64,000 bases of DNA from Erythrobacter sp. BLCC-B19 (GCF_028621955.1 NZ_CP117516.1:2874001-2938000), one strand, 5' to 3'. Positions 47,875 through 56,502 are shown, numbered from the stretch's first letter. Translations and numbers: made by a program. The notes: generated by a model from the letters alone, not told the origin.

Positions 47875-48768
47875 TTAGGAAATGCGGCGGACGCGGTAGC
47901 CCTCGGCTTCAAGCAGCGCGGCAAGGCCTTCCGGGCCGACGAGATGTGCCGTGCCAACCGCGATCAGCGGGTGCGGATCTTGCGCCAGCAACGGCACAAT
48001 CGCCGCGATCCAGCGCCGGTTCCGGCCCGTCAGCAAAGCCTCGCGCAGCTCCGGGTCAGCAAGGAAACCCTCTTGTGTCGAAGCCGCAAGGGTCGTCGCA
48101 TCGCCTGCCAGCCACGCCCGTTGCAAGCGTTCAGGATCAGTGCGGGCGGTCTCGCTTTCGCGTACCACGGCGGCCAGCATCTTGCGCTGCGCCGCTTCGG
48201 GCAGGCGGTCGAAGATCGCAAGCTGTCCGCGCAGGCCTTCCAGCTCGCGCACCGGCCTACCGGCAAAGTCGGCGATCAGCGCACGATCGACCCCGTTGGC
48301 CGGATCGCCGGTCGCATCGATCCGCGCAAGCGCGATCGCTGCTGCCCATGTCTCGGTGTCGCTGAAATCGGCCTCTGCCAACTGCCCCCGTGCCATAAGC
48401 GCTGCGAGTTGGGCGCGCAGGCCCGGTTCAATCCGCTCGGCCAGCGGTGGCTGAGCCGGGGACTGTGCGAGGGTCTTGTAGATCGCCGCGCTGTCAGCTT
48501 CCGCGCCGAGCCCGGCAATCTCGACAACGAGCAAATCGGACGCATCAACGACGCGTCCGATTGCGGGCGTGCGCCATGGGGTGTCGGCGGGCAGGGCGTG
48601 GATCGTGCCTATCATCCACCCTTCGACCGTCCCATCGGCGCTGGCGATTTCATAGACCAGCGGATTGGCCGGAGCGCTGGCAGAGGTGTCCTCTTGGTCG
48701 CTGCTGCACCCGGCAAGCAGCAGGCCAAGCAGGATGGCGATGATCGCAGCCGAACGCTCAACGATCAT
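47875..48768 (-). CDS. TraB/GumN-family lipoprotein
   Basis: A 297-residue exported protein. MIVERSAAIIAILLGLLLAGCSS contains a lipobox LAGC, so a membrane lipoprotein is expected. The TraB/GumN domain begins EGWMIGTIHALPADTPWRT and ends LIAVGTAHLVGPEGLAALLEAEGY; the GT.H.LP and VG..H motifs are the proposed metal-dependent active site of this family (related to Tiki proteases). The start at 48768 is chosen for the signal. It lies 20 bp downstream of a paralogous gene, and a third paralog is 4 kb away. Confidence 0.9.
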   Translation of the reverse strand: MIVERSAAIIAILLGLLLAGCSSDQEDTSASAPANPLVYEIASADGTVEGWMIGTIHALPADTPWRTPAIGRVVDASDLLVVEIAGLGAEADSAAIYKTLAQSPAQPPLAERIEPGLRAQLAALMARGQLAEADFSDTETWAAAIALARIDATGDPANGVDRALIADFAGRPVRELEGLRGQLAIFDRLPEAAQRKMLAAVVRESETARTDPERLQRAWLAGDATTLAASTQEGFLADPELREALLTGRNRRWIAAIVPLLAQDPHPLIAVGTAHLVGPEGLAALLEAEGYRVRRIS

Positions 48769-48788
48769 CGCCCGCGTTGCCCCTGGCT

Positions 48789-49724
48789 TCACTTGACCCG
48801 CTTGGTCTTGATGCCGCGCTCGCGCAGGAACACCTGCACGCTCTTGTCGCCGGCAAGGTGGCCCGCACCGACCGCGATGAACACCGTTCCCGGCGTATCG
48901 AGGCGGGTGTCGATCCATTCGGCCCAGTTGGCGTTGCGGCTGTAGAGCAATGCTTCGGCGACGGCCGGGTCGCTCATGCCTTCGTTCATCACCGCCGCGA
49001 GCGCCTCGGCATCGCCCTTGACCCACTCGGCGACCATGCGATCGAGGGTCGGCTTGACCTCGTCGACCCCGTCAGCGGCTTCGATCAGGAAAGCGATCTG
49101 CGCCTCGCGCGTCATGCCATCAAAGATGCCAAGCTGAAACTCGGCCGTCTCCAAAGCGCCGGTCTGCTTCTGGGGCGCCCGGGCAAGCAGCACCTTTTCC
49201 ACCCCGCTTTCGGGCGAATAGCCTTGCTGGGTCAGTGGCAGCAGCCCGAGCGTAAGCCCGGCCAGCCACGGCTTGAGCGGATCGAACGCTTCGGGCGGGA
49301 AGCCAATCTTGGCCATTGCCGCGCTGTAGGTGGCAACCTGATCGGGGGTCAGCAGCGAACGCAGCGTGGTGCCGGGCGGGAGCAAGCCCTTGGACTGGGT
49401 GAGCTTGACCAGTTCGGCCTCGCCGGCTTTGTCCATTCGGATTTCGGTCACCAGAAGGTCGGACGCGTCGAATGCCTTGGCGATGCGCTTGTCGAACCAC
49501 TCGATGCCTTCGGGCAGGACGTGCACCGTTCCGAACAGATAGATCGTGGTATCGCGGTCGGACACCTTCCACAGCGCAGGCTTGGCCTTGATCGGCGTAG
49601 GCGCGGGCTTGGTCGCAGCGGCTGCCTCGGCGGCGGGCGCGGTCTGGGTTTCGGCGATTGCCGGTGTCCCCACCAGCAGGGCCAGCGGTGCGGCAGCGCG
49701 CGCAAACAGGGAGAGAAGCGTCAT
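48789..49724 (-). CDS. TraB/GumN-family exported protein
   Basis: A 311-residue protein with a signal peptide (APLALLVGTPAIAET) and the TraB/GumN domain: TTIYLFGTVHVLPEGIEWFD near residue 60 and TVFIAVGAGHLAGDKSVQVFL at the end. These GT.H and GAGH motifs are the predicted metalloprotease core. An Ala/Pro linker (AAEAAAATKPAPTPIKAK) separates signal and domain. It is followed 20 bp later by the lipoprotein paralog. Substrate and physiological role are unknown. Confidence 0.92.
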   Translation of the reverse strand: MTLLSLFARAAAPLALLVGTPAIAETQTAPAAEAAAATKPAPTPIKAKPALWKVSDRDTTIYLFGTVHVLPEGIEWFDKRIAKAFDASDLLVTEIRMDKAGEAELVKLTQSKGLLPPGTTLRSLLTPDQVATYSAAMAKIGFPPEAFDPLKPWLAGLTLGLLPLTQQGYSPESGVEKVLLARAPQKQTGALETAEFQLGIFDGMTREAQIAFLIEAADGVDEVKPTLDRMVAEWVKGDAEALAAVMNEGMSDPAVAEALLYSRNANWAEWIDTRLDTPGTVFIAVGAGHLAGDKSVQVFLRERGIKTKRVK

Positions 49725-49779
49725 TGGAGGTTCCTTTCAAGGGAGCAGGAGCAGTAGAGGCAGGCAAGCTGGCGGCGCA

Positions 49780-50241
49780 TCACAGCCGCCAGCGGGCAAA
49801 CAGGAAGGATCCGAACATCCCGACAAAGCCGAGCCCATAGACCCCGAAGGCATGGGGCGCGGGAACAAAGCCCCCGGCATGGAGCACCGCCCAAACCGGA
49901 AAGCCCGAAAGCACGGCCAGACACCCGCCGGTAAAGCCGACGAGATTATGCTCGCGCTTGTAATCGTCGATCATCCGGAAGCCGTAGAGCGGCAGGACAA
50001 GAAACCCGGCAAGCAGCATGACGGCGAGAACCAGCGCCACCGCCGGGGGGAGCTTCAGCGCGGCCCAGTTGCCCGCAAACAGATTGCCATCGCCCAGATC
50101 GAACAGGCTGGTGCTCAGGCCGATCACCCCGCCGATGGCACCGGCCAAGCCGAGATAGAGCCATTGGGTGCGCAGGCGGCGGCGGGTGCGCTCTTCGCCG
50201 GGGCCAGCGGCTGCGGTGCTCAGGCGATCATCCTTCGTCAT
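49780..50241 (-). CDS. Four-helix membrane protein of the XRE cluster
   Basis: A 153-residue protein with a basic N-terminus (RTRRRLRTQW) and about four hydrophobic helices (LGLAGAIGGVIGLSTSLF, AVALVLAVMLLAGFLVLPLYG, FTGGCLAVLSGFPVWAVL, GVYGLGFVGMFGSFLFA). Between helices 2 and 3 it carries IDDYKREHN at 91-99, matching the DEY-type motif of its neighbours. Its start overlaps the XRE gene by 14 bp. I find no named family; partner membrane proteins of such XRE regulators are variously called DUF2178-like. Confidence 0.75.
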   Translation of the reverse strand: MTKDDRLSTAAAGPGEERTRRRLRTQWLYLGLAGAIGGVIGLSTSLFDLGDGNLFAGNWAALKLPPAVALVLAVMLLAGFLVLPLYGFRMIDDYKREHNLVGFTGGCLAVLSGFPVWAVLHAGGFVPAPHAFGVYGLGFVGMFGSFLFARWRL

Positions 50242-50422
50242 CGAAGATCTCCTCGATTTTCATGTCGAACAACCGCGCGATGCGGAAGGCGAGGGGGAGG
50301 GAGGGGTCGTGCTTGCCGGTCTCGATGGCGTTGACCGCCTGACGCGACACATCGAGCCGTCCGGCCAGTTCGGCCTGCGACCAGTCGCGCTCGGCGCGCA
50401 GGACTTTGAGACGGTTCTTCAC
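50228..50422 (-). CDS. XRE-family transcriptional regulator (YozG/MKNRI type)
   Basis: A 64-residue single-domain regulator: MKNRLKVLRAERDWSQAELA then SRQAVNAIETGKHDPSLPLAFRIARLFDMKIEEIF. This is the short Cro-like family that is usually encoded beside membrane proteins in bacteria and archaea. Here it lies among four short membrane genes, overlapping one by 14 bp. It probably regulates its own operon; candidate operators are described at 52.2 kb. It is complete, without an effector domain. Confidence 0.95.
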   Translation of the reverse strand: MKNRLKVLRAERDWSQAELAGRLDVSRQAVNAIETGKHDPSLPLAFRIARLFDMKIEEIFDDEG

Positions 50423-50426
50423 AGTC

Positions 50427-50822
50427 TTACCGGTCCCTCCACCGGCGCCAGGCGAGCGCGAGGTGGAAAATCGTCGCCATTATGGCAAGCGTCCAGCGCA
50501 AGTCGGCGCCGCTGCCTTCAGCAAAGGGCACAAGCTCCCACATCAGGATGATCCCGGCAAAGGCCAGCGCCCAGTTGGCGGCAAAGCCGATCTGCGCGCG
50601 CGCGAATTCATCGTGCGACCAACTGAACACAAGAGCGATCAGACTGCCCGCGGTGATGCCCGAGCAGAGCGGGGTCAGGATCGGGAAGGGGCCGAAGTAG
50701 AGGCTCAGCAGCAATCCGAGCGAGGCCGGCAGCCCGGCCCACATCGCGGCATAGGCGAAGGAGCGATCCTGCTCGTCGGGCGCGAAGTTGCCAGTGGTGA
50801 AGCCGCGGGGGGTGTAAGGCAT
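50427..50822 (-). CDS. Four-helix membrane protein of the XRE cluster
   Basis: A 131-residue protein with a hydrophilic leader (MPYTPRGFTTGNFAPDEQDRS) and four hydrophobic helices. Between helices 2 and 3 it has SWSHDEFARAQ at 67-77, aligning with DEY motifs of the adjacent proteins. Its start overlaps the upstream gene stop (TGATG) and it ends 5 bp before the XRE start. I recognise no named family; membrane location and cotranscription are the supported points. Confidence 0.75.
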   Translation of the reverse strand: MPYTPRGFTTGNFAPDEQDRSFAYAAMWAGLPASLGLLLSLYFGPFPILTPLCSGITAGSLIALVFSWSHDEFARAQIGFAANWALAFAGIILMWELVPFAEGSGADLRWTLAIMATIFHLALAWRRWRDR

Positions 50823-51202
50823 CAGGCGTCTCCCAGCAGGCGCTTGACGAACAGGCCGATGTAGAAGGCCGCGATCTCCAGCGTCAGCACGGTATCGGCC
50901 GAGACGGTGCGTTCGCGGGTGGAGTCGGTCAATCCGTCGACCAGGCCTTCGGCAAAGCCGAGGCCAATGCTCAGGATCAGCATCGCGCCAAAGGCGACGC
51001 TGGCGCCGGCATTCCACAAGCCGCGGGTGTATTCATCGGCCCGGCGGGTGAACAGCAGGGCGAAACTGCTGACGATCAGCATGGCGGCAGCGGAAAGCCG
51101 CAGTCCATCGCCCGCCTCGGCCATCAGCGCGGCCGCAAGGGCAATCATTCCGGCAAGCCCAGTCCAGCTGGCCGCCATGAAAATGCTCGCGCGGTTCATC
51201 AT
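50822..51202 (-). CDS. Four-helix membrane protein of the XRE cluster
   Basis: A 126-residue protein with about four hydrophobic helices (GLAGMIALAAALMAEAG, LSAAAMLIVSSFALLF, VAFGAMLILSIGLGFAEG, LTLEIAAFYIGLFVKRLL). The motif TRRADEYTRGLW at 52-63 falls between helices 2 and 3 and is shared with neighbours. I use ATG 51202, which overlaps the upstream stop; ATG 51199 is the other option. Family not recognised. Confidence 0.75.
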   Translation of the reverse strand: MMNRASIFMAASWTGLAGMIALAAALMAEAGDGLRLSAAAMLIVSSFALLFTRRADEYTRGLWNAGASVAFGAMLILSIGLGFAEGLVDGLTDSTRERTVSADTVLTLEIAAFYIGLFVKRLLGDA

Positions 51203-51690
51203 GTGTCCTTCCAGCGCAGGAATTGAAAGATCATCACGAAGACCATCATGTAGCCGACCCATACCCACAGCAAGGCGTCGACCCAGACGACCTTGTCTGC
51301 CATCCAGCTAAGCGTCCAATGCACCTGGCTTGCATCCGTGTGGCCGGTCGCAAAGTACCAGGCCCAGCCCAATATCAGGCAAATCGGCGGAATTCCGGCC
51401 GTGAGGTAGGCGAGCATCACCGAGGTACGGCGCCACAGCTGCTCGGCATATTCGTCGCGCATGAAGCGGGCGCAGATCAGGAACATCGGCACCACGAAGG
51501 CGAGGACAAGCAGCGGGATATAGACAAGCGCTGCAACAGGTGCGGGCAGGTAGTCTTCTGGGTCGAAGCCTGTCAGCCTGCCGATCACCAGCTCGGCAAG
51601 GGCATAGGCGATGGCTGCCAGCGAGGCGTTCATCAGCCAGAAGTAGGCGCGGTAGCGAAACTGCCTGACAGCTTTGCCGGTCAATTGCAT
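51199..51690 (-). CDS. Four-helix membrane protein of the XRE cluster
   Basis: A 163-residue protein with about four hydrophobic helices (ASLAAIAYALAELVIG, VAALVYIPLLVLAFVVPMFLI, LAYLTAGIPPICLILGWAW, ALLWVWVGYMMVFVMIFQF). The motif RFMRDEYAEQLW at 75-86 again lies between helices 2 and 3. The ATG at 51690 is preferred over an upstream one that overlaps the UrcA gene. First of four membrane genes and 80 bp after UrcA. Function unknown. Confidence 0.75.
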   Translation of the reverse strand: MQLTGKAVRQFRYRAYFWLMNASLAAIAYALAELVIGRLTGFDPEDYLPAPVAALVYIPLLVLAFVVPMFLICARFMRDEYAEQLWRRTSVMLAYLTAGIPPICLILGWAWYFATGHTDASQVHWTLSWMADKVVWVDALLWVWVGYMMVFVMIFQFLRWKDT

Positions 51691-51770
51691 GGCTGTGTCG
51701 ATCCAGAGTGAAGCCAATGAGGAAGGGCGGGCGGAGAGACGGGGGCGCGCCTCTCCGCCCGGCGAGGACA

Positions 51771-52127
51771 TCACGCGCCGGGAGTGGCAGCGGGCGATGC
51801 AGTCTCGGTCTGGGCAAAGCGCACGGCCTCGGCCTCAGCGCGGGTCACGGCGAGGCGGACTTGCGGGGCGGTCGCGGCCAGCGCGCCGCTGCGGCATTCG
51901 CGTTCGAGCCGCACCGATACGCCGTCACGTCCGCCGTTATTGCACATCTGGCGGATCTTGGTGCGCACCCGCTCATCGAGCCGCGAAGCATCTTCGGGGG
52001 AGGCAAGGTTGAGGTCGTCATGCGCCACTGTGGCGGCGAACTCGTTCGAATTCATCGGGTTGGCGTTCACGGTCGCGGGGATGGTCAGCGCGAGGACGGG
52101 GGCGGCAATCATCAGACGAAGCGACAT
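51771..52127 (-). CDS. UrcA-family periplasmic protein
   Basis: A 118-residue secreted protein: signal peptide to about residue 22 (ending TVNANP), then VAHDDLNLASPEDASRLDERVRTKIRQMC, the core of the UrcA family common in sphingomonads and caulobacters. A cysteine pair (QMCNN, RECRSG) could form a disulfide. Ribosome binding site AGGAGA precedes the ATG. It leads the XRE/membrane-protein run and has a promoter with a palindrome over the start point. Function of UrcA proteins is unknown. Confidence 0.88.
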   Translation of the reverse strand: MSLRLMIAAPVLALTIPATVNANPMNSNEFAATVAHDDLNLASPEDASRLDERVRTKIRQMCNNGGRDGVSVRLERECRSGALAATAPQVRLAVTRAEAEAVRFAQTETASPAATPGA

Positions 52128-52177
52128 GGTGGTTCTCCTGGGGAGGAAGCGTTGGTGTCACGACAACCTTTCGGAAT

Positions 52178-52222
52178 GTCAGGTTACCCTGACTTTATGT
52201 CGTGATTCGCTGACCATGTCAA
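52178..52222 (-). promoter_or_regulatory. Promoter and dyad operator for the UrcA-XRE operon
   Basis: On the minus strand: -35 TTGACA (52217-52222), a 17-bp spacer and -10 CATAAA (52194-52199). Directly downstream, over the predicted start, lies the perfect palindrome GTCAGG-TTAC-CCTGAC (52178-52193). The predicted leader to the ATG at 52127 is about 60 nt. Confidence 0.7.
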
Positions 52223-52245
52223 GAAAACCTGACTTTGCGTCAGGT
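52221..52245 (-). terminator. Terminator hairpin after the distal TraB/GumN gene
   Basis: On the minus strand, ACCTGAC-GCAAA-GTCAGGT followed by TTTCTT, 25 bp after the stop of the 52270-53298 gene. Its T-tract adjoins the next promoter's -35 box. The stem uses the same CCTGAC/GTCAGG half-sites as the operator at 52178, so it may also bind a regulator. Confidence 0.7.
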
Positions 52246-52269
52246 CTTGGTGACCAAATGGTGCCTATC

Positions 52270-53298
52270 TCACTGAATACGCTCAACCTTGAAGCCTTGC
52301 TGCTCGAGCATCAGGATCACGGAATCCGGCCCCTCCATATGCCCGGCCCCCACCGCGAGCAGCAGCTTTCCGGGGCGATTCATGCGGTCGGCCAGCCAAC
52401 TCGTCCAGGCGCGATTACGGTCGACCAGCAGCACCTCGTAGAACGCCTTGCCGAAGGGATCTTCGAGCATTTCAGTGATGGTATCGTCGCCCAGCTTGCC
52501 CTGGGCCCAATTGTGTTCGGTTTCCCAATCGACCCCTTCGTCGTCGATCAGCGAGCAACCGTCCCATTCGTCGAGGCCTTCGTCGATCATCTCGATCATC
52601 CGCGCCTCGTCGATCGCCATCAGCTTGCCGAGCACCGCGATCGGATCCTCGATGGCCGAAATCGGCCGCCCGGTGGCGCGGAATTCGGCCTCGATCACGG
52701 TCTCGACCCCGAATTCGCGCAAGCTTCCTTCGGCCTCGGCGGTGGCATCGGCGATGGCGAACATGGTGATCAGGGGCGGGGCGTACTCCACCCGCTCGGG
52801 CGGAATATCGGCCAGCGCCAGCATTCGGGCGAGCTTGGGGCGATTGCGCTCGGCAATACGCTGCGACAACGGCACCTTGGGGCGGTTTTTCAGCATCAGC
52901 GCCATGAACCGCAGCTCCTCGACGCTCATCGGCACCTCGGGATCGTCATCCTCGTCGCGGGATTCGAACACGACTTCCTCGGCTTCGGCCATGACCTGAT
53001 CGAACAGCGCCGTGCGCCAGCGAAAGCCCTCGGGCAGCACATGGTAGGTGCCGAAAATGGTGATGCTGGTGTCCGCATCGGCCAACCGCCACATCGCCGG
53101 CCTCGGCTCGTAATCCTGCCGCACAGGCGCAGGCCCGCCGGTTCCGTGACGGGGCGTGTGGCGCGGCTTGCACACCGATGCCGTCGCAGTCGCAGGCGCG
53201 GCGCTGTGACGCGATCCCGCTGGCTGTGCGGCGACGAGTGGAGGGGCGGACAAGGCGATCGCCAGCACTGTACAAATTGCCTTGCGAACCATGGTCAT
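52270..53298 (-). CDS. TraB/GumN-family exported protein
   Basis: A 342-residue protein with a signal peptide (TVLAIALSAPPLVAAQ) and a basic Ala/Pro/His-rich linker. The TraB/GumN domain carries TSITIFGTYHVLPEGFRW and LLLAVGAGHMEGPDSVILML; acidic insertions (ESRDEDDDPEV) are unusual compared with the other two copies. The start may be 53298 (MTMVRK) or 53292 (MVRK). It stands upstream of the UrcA-XRE operon, separated by a terminator, so it is its own transcript. Confidence 0.9.
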   Translation of the reverse strand: MTMVRKAICTVLAIALSAPPLVAAQPAGSRHSAAPATATASVCKPRHTPRHGTGGPAPVRQDYEPRPAMWRLADADTSITIFGTYHVLPEGFRWRTALFDQVMAEAEEVVFESRDEDDDPEVPMSVEELRFMALMLKNRPKVPLSQRIAERNRPKLARMLALADIPPERVEYAPPLITMFAIADATAEAEGSLREFGVETVIEAEFRATGRPISAIEDPIAVLGKLMAIDEARMIEMIDEGLDEWDGCSLIDDEGVDWETEHNWAQGKLGDDTITEMLEDPFGKAFYEVLLVDRNRAWTSWLADRMNRPGKLLLAVGAGHMEGPDSVILMLEQQGFKVERIQ

Positions 53299-53449
53299 GA
53301 ATCAGCGCCCCGGTGATGAAATGTCCGTCTTTTCAATGCAGCCCGAAGCCCGCCCGGTGTCAAGCACAGCCTTGCTGGCACGCCTTCCCGACAGCCATGT
53401 TGCGCTGCGGCATTGACGCTTCGGGGGCGTTCGGCCATGGCGAGCCGCC

Positions 53450-54382
53450 ATGAGCGCTGCACCTGCCTTCACTCCGCCCCCGCGCGATCCCTCGCGCTCC
53501 TTTCAGGACATGATCCTGACGCTGCATGACTTCTGGAGCCATGAGGCAGGCTGCGTCATTCTCCAGCCCTACGATATGCGCATGGGTGCGGGGACCTTCC
53601 ACACCGCGACGACCCTGCGCGCGCTTGGCCCCGAGCCGTGGAACGCCGCTTTCGTCCAGCCCTGCCGCCGCCCGACCGACGGGCGCTATGGCGAGAACCC
53701 CAACCGGCTGCAGCACTATTACCAGTACCAGGTGATCCTGAAGCCCTCGCCGTCCGACATCCAGGAGCTCTATCTCAAGAGCCTCGCCGCGATCGGGATC
53801 GACCCGCTGGCCCACGACATCCGCTTCGTCGAGGACGACTGGGAATCGCCCACGCTCGGCGCATGGGGCCTCGGGTGGGAAGTGTGGTGCGACGGGATGG
53901 AGGTGACCCAGTTCACCTATTTCCAGCAGATGGGCGGCTTTGACTGCAAGCCTGTCGCGGGCGAGCTGACCTACGGGCTCGAACGCCTCGCGATGTACAT
54001 TCAGGGCGTCGACAACGTGTATGACCTCGCGTTCAACTCTGCCGGCGTGAGTTACGGCGAGGTGTTTCTCGAGAACGAGCGCCAGATGTCCAAGTGGAAT
54101 TTCGAGGTGGCGAACACCGACGCCTTGTTCGACCTCTTCGCCAAGGCCGAGGCCGAGTGCCGCAACGCGCTGGCCGCAGGCGTGCCGATCGCCGCTTACG
54201 AACAGGCAGTCGAGGCGAGCCACGTCTTCAACCTCCTGCAAGCGCGCGGCGTGATCTCGGTGCAGGAACGCGCCAGCTACATGGGCCGCGTGCGTGATCT
54301 CGCGCGGTCATCCTGCGAGGCCTATGCCGCCAAGATGACGCCCGAGTGGCAGGCGAATTACCCCGGGTGGAGTCTCGTCTGA
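53450..54382 (+). CDS. glyQ: Glycyl-tRNA synthetase alpha subunit
   Basis: A 310-residue catalytic subunit of the heterotetrameric glycyl-tRNA synthetase. Family segments: [20 protein letters not shown], then [40 protein letters not shown] and the ATP-binding [16 protein letters not shown]. The start at 53450 is supported by the conserved beginning. Its TGA overlaps the glyS ATG by one base, so both subunits are made in equal amount. The promoter lies in the 151 bp after the TraB gene. Confidence 0.98.
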   Translation: MSAAPAFTPPPRDPSRSFQDMILTLHDFWSHEAGCVILQPYDMRMGAGTFHTATTLRALGPEPWNAAFVQPCRRPTDGRYGENPNRLQHYYQYQVILKPSPSDIQELYLKSLAAIGIDPLAHDIRFVEDDWESPTLGAWGLGWEVWCDGMEVTQFTYFQQMGGFDCKPVAGELTYGLERLAMYIQGVDNVYDLAFNSAGVSYGEVFLENERQMSKWNFEVANTDALFDLFAKAEAECRNALAAGVPIAAYEQAVEASHVFNLLQARGVISVQERASYMGRVRDLARSSCEAYAAKMTPEWQANYPGWSLV

Positions 54383-56502
54383 TGGCCGACTTCCTGCTCG
54401 AACTGCGCTGCGAGGAAATCCCTGCCCGGATGCAGGCTGGGGCGCGCGGCGAACTGGACAAGCTGTTCCGCCGCGAGCTTGAGGCTGCGGGCGTTGCCGT
54501 GGGCGATCTCACCGTCTGGTCGACCCCGCGCCGCCTCGCGCTTATTGCGCGCGGTCTGCCGTTGGCGACCGAGGCGGTGAGCGAGGAAGCCAAGGGGCCG
54601 CCCGAGGGCGCGCCTGATGCCGCGATCGACGGCTTCTGCAAGAAGGCCGGCGTGACGCGCGACCAGTTGGAACTGCGCGACGTCAAGGGCCGCATGACCT
54701 ACTTCGCGGTCGTAAACACGCCGGGCCGGGCGATGGCGGAGGTTCTGGCCGAGGCAATCCCTGCAATCATCCGCGACTTCAGCTGGCCCAAGTCGATGCG
54801 CTGGGGCGCGGCCTCGATCACCACCGACAGCCTTCGCTGGGTGCGCCCGCTTTCGGGGATCGTCGCGCTGCTTGATGGCGGCGTGGTGCCTTGCGAAGTC
54901 GGCGGCATCGCTGCCGGGCGCACAACCATCGGCCACCGCTTCCATTCCGCCGGCACGATCACCATCGACAGCGCCGAGGACTACGCTGCCAAGCTGCGCG
55001 ACGCCTTCGTGATCGTCAGCCACGAGGAGCGCCAGAACATCATCCGCGACGGTGCAGCCAAGGTCGCGGCCAAGGCGGGCCTGACGCTGGTCGCCGACGA
55101 GGGATTGGTGATCGAGAACGCGGGCCTCACTGAATGGCCCGTGCCCCTCCTCGGCCGCTTCGACGAGAGTTTCCTCGATGTCCCCCCTGAGGTGATCCAG
55201 CTCACCGCGCGGGTGAACCAGAAGTATTTCGTGTGCGAAGGCGCGGACGGCAAACTCGCCAACGCCTTCGTCTGCACCGCGAACATTGACCCGCGCGACG
55301 CGAGCGTGGTGGTGGATGGCAACCGCAAGGTGCTGGCCGCGCGGCTTTCGGACGCCCGCTTCTTCTGGGAGCAGGATCAGAAGACGCCGCTTGAGGATCA
55401 CGCCGAAAAGCTTGCGCGCATCACCTTCCACGAGAAGCTCGGCACCGTCGCCGACAAGGTCGAGCGGGTGGCGAAGCTGGCGCGGTGGCTGTGCGAGGAG
55501 GGGATCGTCGCAGGCGATCCGGCGCTGGCCGAACAGGCCGCGCGCCTCGCCAAAGCCGATCTCGTCACCGAGATGGTCGGCGAGTTCCCGGAATTGCAGG
55601 GGTTGATGGGCGGATATTACGCCGCGAAGGAAGGCCTGCCGCAGGAGGTCGCCGAGGCGATCCGCGATCACTACAAGCCGGTCGGGCAGGGCGACGAGGT
55701 GCCGACTGCGCCGGTGACGGTGGCGGTGTCGCTGGCGGATAAGCTGGATACGATCGTTGGTTTCTTTGCAATCAACGAGAAGCCGACTGGCTCAAAAGAT
55801 CCGTTTGCTCTGCGCCGCGCAGCCCTCGGTGTAATTTCAACGGTGCTGACGAACCGACTTCGCGTCCGACTTTCAGTGCTAATCGGTGAAGCTAGTCGTG
55901 CCATCGCGCATTCGCCGTATGTTTCTGACTACATCGAAGCTGCTGCGAAGTTTAAAGGTGCGGCGATCAATCCTCGGTACGTTGGTTTCGAATCTATCGA
56001 CTTCTTCGCCGACCGCCTCAAAGTCCAGCAGCGCGAAGCAGGGGTCCGCCACGACCTGATCGACGCGGTCTTCGCTCTCGGGGGCGAGGATGATCTCGTC
56101 CGCCTGCTCGCCCGCGTCCATGCGCTCCAGGCCTTCGTCGCCACCGAGGACGGCACCAACCTCCTCGCGGGCTACAAGCGTGCGGCGAACATCCTCAAGA
56201 AGGAAGGCTTCGTTGCGGGCGAGGGGGCTTCCGCCCTTTCCTACACCCCCGAACCGGCCGAAAAGGCGCTGATCGACGCGCTCGCCGCTGCTGCCCCTCA
56301 CGCTGCCGAGGCAGTGGAGGCCGAGCAGTTCGCCGATGCGATGGGCGCGCTCGCCACCTTGCGCGCGCCGATCGACCGGTTCTTTGAAGAGGTGACTGTC
56401 AACGCCGAAGAGGCCGACAAGCGCGCCGCGCGTCTTGCCCTGCTTGCCGCTTTCCGCGATGCGGTCCACCGGGTCGCCGATTTCAGCCGGATCGAGGGAT
56501 GA
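54382..56502 (+). CDS. glyS: Glycyl-tRNA synthetase beta subunit
   Basis: A 706-residue beta subunit that binds the tRNA anticodon. [17 protein letters not shown] begins the protein, and FSWPKSMRWG, VNQKYFVCEG and GYYAAKEGLPQEVAEAI are family landmarks. The C-terminal region carries the HD/anticodon domain. The start at 54382 overlaps the glyQ stop. Codons at roughly 55740-56000 differ strongly from the rest (many T-ending codons such as GGT, GTT, TCT, CGT), although the protein reads on normally (see findings). Confidence 0.97.
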   Translation: MADFLLELRCEEIPARMQAGARGELDKLFRRELEAAGVAVGDLTVWSTPRRLALIARGLPLATEAVSEEAKGPPEGAPDAAIDGFCKKAGVTRDQLELRDVKGRMTYFAVVNTPGRAMAEVLAEAIPAIIRDFSWPKSMRWGAASITTDSLRWVRPLSGIVALLDGGVVPCEVGGIAAGRTTIGHRFHSAGTITIDSAEDYAAKLRDAFVIVSHEERQNIIRDGAAKVAAKAGLTLVADEGLVIENAGLTEWPVPLLGRFDESFLDVPPEVIQLTARVNQKYFVCEGADGKLANAFVCTANIDPRDASVVVDGNRKVLAARLSDARFFWEQDQKTPLEDHAEKLARITFHEKLGTVADKVERVAKLARWLCEEGIVAGDPALAEQAARLAKADLVTEMVGEFPELQGLMGGYYAAKEGLPQEVAEAIRDHYKPVGQGDEVPTAPVTVAVSLADKLDTIVGFFAINEKPTGSKDPFALRRAALGVISTVLTNRLRVRLSVLIGEASRAIAHSPYVSDYIEAAAKFKGAAINPRYVGFESIDFFADRLKVQQREAGVRHDLIDAVFALGGEDDLVRLLARVHALQAFVATEDGTNLLAGYKRAANILKKEGFVAGEGASALSYTPEPAEKALIDALAAAAPHAAEAVEAEQFADAMGALATLRAPIDRFFEEVTVNAEEADKRAARLALLAAFRDAVHRVADFSRIEG

